In this document: one piece after another, positions 6,862 through 8,594 of the stretch
Layout of the letters: every line of letters starts with the position of its first letter
Position numbering within the stretch: the stretch's first letter is position 1
DNA from: an uncultured Spirochaetaceae bacterium
Lineage (GTDB): Bacteria; Spirochaetota; Spirochaetia; Treponematales; Treponemataceae
Assembly: GCA_902766345.1 (NCBI GenBank)
Contig: CACXDK010000072.1
Coordinates: 1 to 8,594, forward strand
Direction: 5' to 3'
DNA: 8,594 nucleotides
Made by a program: the position numbers and the translations under genes
The notes under the pieces: generated by a model
The model's input: only the letters and a program-made list of their open reading frames with translations
The model's database searches: none
What the model was told of the DNA's origin: nothing

Positions 6862-7704
6862 AAAGCCTGTTTCTTTTATATCTTTGTCTATTCCTGCCCT
6901 ATGCCTGTTGTAATAAAATAAAGACCAGCCATTGTCGTTAAGCAGCTTTACCTGCATTACATAATTACTGTCCTGATTGTAGGCAATGGCTTTATCTAAA
7001 TATTGTTTTGCAAGTTCAGTTTCTTTACGGTCAAAATAAAACTGAGACATATATATGTCTGAAAAAAACTGTTCGCCTTCGTTTCTAGAAGAGCTTACTG
7101 CAGAGCTAAAACATTTTAATGCCTTTTTTTTACCGCCTCCAAAAATCTTTGGAGCATAGAACATCCACTGCCCTAAGTTTGTAAGTGCGTAACTAAGGCG
7201 GGAATCCTGTTTCAAAGCCTTTTCGTATAAATCTTTTACATGAAACCCATATTTAAGTGTTGCTGACAAAGAAAAAGTCATGTAAATAGAAGTTACATCG
7301 CCAGTAAGGACGTAAAGCCATTTATTTGCACAGGATTTTCCTTTAAGGCTTGAAATATACCTTTCATTCTTTTCCATCTGCAATTTCATTATATCGCACA
7401 GTTTTGGACGCATGTTAACATCATCGTACAGATAATGATGCCGTTCCATTATATAAAGGCTTTCTAAAATAAGACGTTCCTGTTCCAAATCTACGGAATG
7501 AGCAGGAAGTTTGGAATCCGTTTCTCGCTCAAATTCATCTATTAGTCTTAAAGATTCTTCACTAGACTGGCAGGAAGAAATATACACACGGAATTTCATA
7601 AATTCATCTATTCTGTTTGCAGCATAATCAGAAATTCTTTCACCAGCAAATGCAGGCAACAAAGATGAGAAAAACAGAATTATACAAAAACACAATAAAC
7701 GCAT
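6835..7704 (-). CDS. Exported TPR-like protein of unknown function
   Basis: The 289-residue product starts with a likely Sec signal peptide: a short basic MR, a hydrophobic stretch at about 3-18, and an AFA-G cleavage site near 20. There is no lipobox at the right place. The mature part is mostly helical. The region of about 160-255 has TPR character: LYEKALKQDSRLSYALTNLG, then an IFGGGKKKALKCFSSAV stretch like the P-x-x-x-GG-x-x-x-KA-x-x-x-F pattern seen in some TPR proteins, then LAKQYLDKAIAYNQDS. The C-terminus is acidic (DDED). I do not recognise a specific family; a periplasmic scaffold or protein-interaction role is a guess. The start lies 4 bp after the patatin stop with no SD, so translation probably depends on coupling. 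The stop is 2 bp from that of convergent nadE. Confidence 0.85.
   Translation of the reverse strand: MRLLCFCIILFFSSLLPAFAGERISDYAANRIDEFMKFRVYISSCQSSEESLRLIDEFERETDSKLPAHSVDLEQERLILESLYIMERHHYLYDDVNMRPKLCDIMKLQMEKNERYISSLKGKSCANKWLYVLTGDVTSIYMTFSLSATLKYGFHVKDLYEKALKQDSRLSYALTNLGQWMFYAPKIFGGGKKKALKCFSSAVSSSRNEGEQFFSDIYMSQFYFDRKETELAKQYLDKAIAYNQDSNYVMQVKLLNDNGWSLFYYNRHRAGIDKDIKETGFKEPVDDED
6851..6880 (+). terminator. Likely intrinsic terminator of nadE, inside the opposing TPR gene
   Basis: On the plus strand ACAGGTT (6851-6857) pairs with AAGCCTGT (6863-6870), giving about seven pairs including one G-T, with a six-base loop. A T-rich run follows (TTTCTTTTATA, to 6880). It begins 18 bp after the nadE stop and lies wholly within the last codons of the minus-strand TPR gene. 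Confidence 0.55.
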
Positions 7705-7708
7705 ACTG

Positions 7709-8569
7709 CTATACTATTTCCATAAAAGATTTTATTTTATCAATATTCTGCAATGCTACAGCCCGTCCAAGATCATACACCCGCTGCAGTTCATCAGGAT
7801 TTTTTTCTGTCCTGCTAATACCTAAAGATTCTTCTGGGCAAATAACCAAAACATTGCCAAGCTTTTCCTGCTCAAACACATAATCCGTTTCATCATTATA
7901 CATTATGTGTCTTCGCCCCATTGCTTTTACCAGTGCAGGATATTTATGCAATGCAATAGCAATGAGCCACATCAAGCGGTTCTTCTTTTTAATAAACCCT
8001 CTTGGCTGTGTAAGAATTACAATGTTTTTTTCATATCCAAGACTTTGAAACTTTTTAAGAGGAATGGAATCTGTCATTCCTCCATCAAGTAACTCAAAAT
8101 TATCAACTCTTACAATTTTTGAAGCAAGTGGCATTGAAGCAGAAGCCCGCATCCACTCAAAATCTTTTGCAGAACAGCTTTTTAGCTTTTTATATACAGC
8201 ATTACCAGTATGAACATCTGAAGCTACTATCCAAAATTCCATTGGATTTTTCTGATAAGTTTCATAGTCAAACAAATCAAGTTCATTCGGAATTGAATCA
8301 TAACAGAATTCTGCATTATATAAATTACCTGTTTTTAACAAAGAAGAAACACTGCAATAGCGTTTATCGCCTGCATATTTTTTATTATAACGCAGAGCTC
8401 TACCTATTTGCTTTGATTTATAATTGCATCCGAATGCAGCTCCAGCGGAAACTCCTATAGCGCCGTCAAAAACAATGCAATGTTCCATCATAACATCCAT
8501 TGCTCCAGCAGAAAAAAGACCGCGCATTGCTCCGCCTTCAAGCACAAGACCTGTTTTACAACCATTCAT
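7709..8569 (-). CDS. Patatin-like phospholipase, YjjU-type serine hydrolase
   Basis: The 286-residue protein has every catalytic element of the patatin fold: the oxyanion-hole loop EGGAMRG at 11-17, the nucleophile elbow GVSAG at 39-43 with Ser41, the ASASMPL block at 143-149 and the catalytic Asp162 in LDGGMTDSIP. Patatins use a Ser-Asp dyad to hydrolyse acyl esters, usually of phospholipids. Overall order and length resemble the bacterial YjjU branch, which carries a short helical C-terminal region. No signal peptide or membrane segment is evident, so it is probably cytoplasmic or peripheral. The start is well fixed because the EGG motif needs this N-terminus and an in-frame TGA lies two codons upstream. 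No SD is visible. It is the first gene of a pair with the TPR protein. The substrate is unknown. Confidence 0.92.
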   Translation of the reverse strand: MNGCKTGLVLEGGAMRGLFSAGAMDVMMEHCIVFDGAIGVSAGAAFGCNYKSKQIGRALRYNKKYAGDKRYCSVSSLLKTGNLYNAEFCYDSIPNELDLFDYETYQKNPMEFWIVASDVHTGNAVYKKLKSCSAKDFEWMRASASMPLASKIVRVDNFELLDGGMTDSIPLKKFQSLGYEKNIVILTQPRGFIKKKNRLMWLIAIALHKYPALVKAMGRRHIMYNDETDYVFEQEKLGNVLVICPEESLGISRTEKNPDELQRVYDLGRAVALQNIDKIKSFMEIV

Positions 8570-8578
8570 ACATCAGAG

Positions 8579-8587
8579 ATTATTACA
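8579..8587 (-). promoter_or_regulatory. Possible extended -10 element of the patatin gene
   Basis: On the minus strand TGTAATAAT contains a TGn extension followed by AATAAT, five of six bases of the -10 consensus. It ends nine bases before the patatin ATG, so the transcript leader would be very short. Any -35 element lies beyond the window. This is weak evidence in AT-rich DNA. Confidence 0.3.
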
Positions 8588-8594
8588 GATATCA

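Noticed and set aside
8119..8460. 113-codon plus-strand frame inside the patatin gene
   Set aside because: The opposite strand encodes the conserved patatin catalytic blocks; this frame has no family features.

Overview
The window looks like a piece of a Treponema-type spirochaete chromosome. The evidence is the flagellar block flgN-like/flgK/flgL/fliW/csrA in one co-directional run (the flgK-flgL-fliW-csrA order is familiar from spirochaetes), AT-rich DNA, and a long hook-associated FlgK (623 aa). I cannot name a species from sequence reading alone.

Layout. (1) Positions 1-4593, minus strand: a late flagellar operon. It reads, in transcription order, a sigma-28 type promoter (4593-4567), a FlgN-like export chaperone (4517-3861), flgK (3812-1941), flgL (1897-653), fliW (626-183) and csrA (183 to beyond the left edge). 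Gaps are 26-48 bp, and the fliW stop overlaps the csrA start as TAATG. All the genes have recognisable Shine-Dalgarno (SD) sequences. (2) Positions 4594-4789: a spacer between divergent genes, holding four consecutive 22-bp repeat units (4653-4740) and a promoter with a perfect TATAAT ending 6 bp before the next start codon. (3) Positions 4790-6832, plus strand: a complete 680-residue glutamine-dependent NAD+ synthetase, probably translated from a leaderless mRNA. (4) Positions 6835-8569, minus strand: a two-gene unit with a YjjU-like patatin phospholipase followed 4 bp later by an exported TPR-like protein of unknown function. It converges on nadE with only 2 bp between stop codons, and the likely terminators lie inside the opposing coding ends.

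How the genes work together. The FlgN-like protein should hold FlgK and FlgL for secretion. These two proteins form the hook-filament junction. FliW binds flagellin and antagonises CsrA, the RNA-binding repressor of flagellin translation in Bacillus, so export, junction assembly and translational feedback sit on one sigma-28-controlled transcript. NadE and the patatin/TPR pair have no visible link to motility.

The most unusual points are the 22-bp tandem array in the flgN/nadE spacer, the leaderless arrangement of nadE beside strongly SD-led flagellar genes, a 15-bp in-frame tandem repeat in the chaperone gene, and the overlapping terminators embedded in coding sequence. I found no convincing new multi-gene system.
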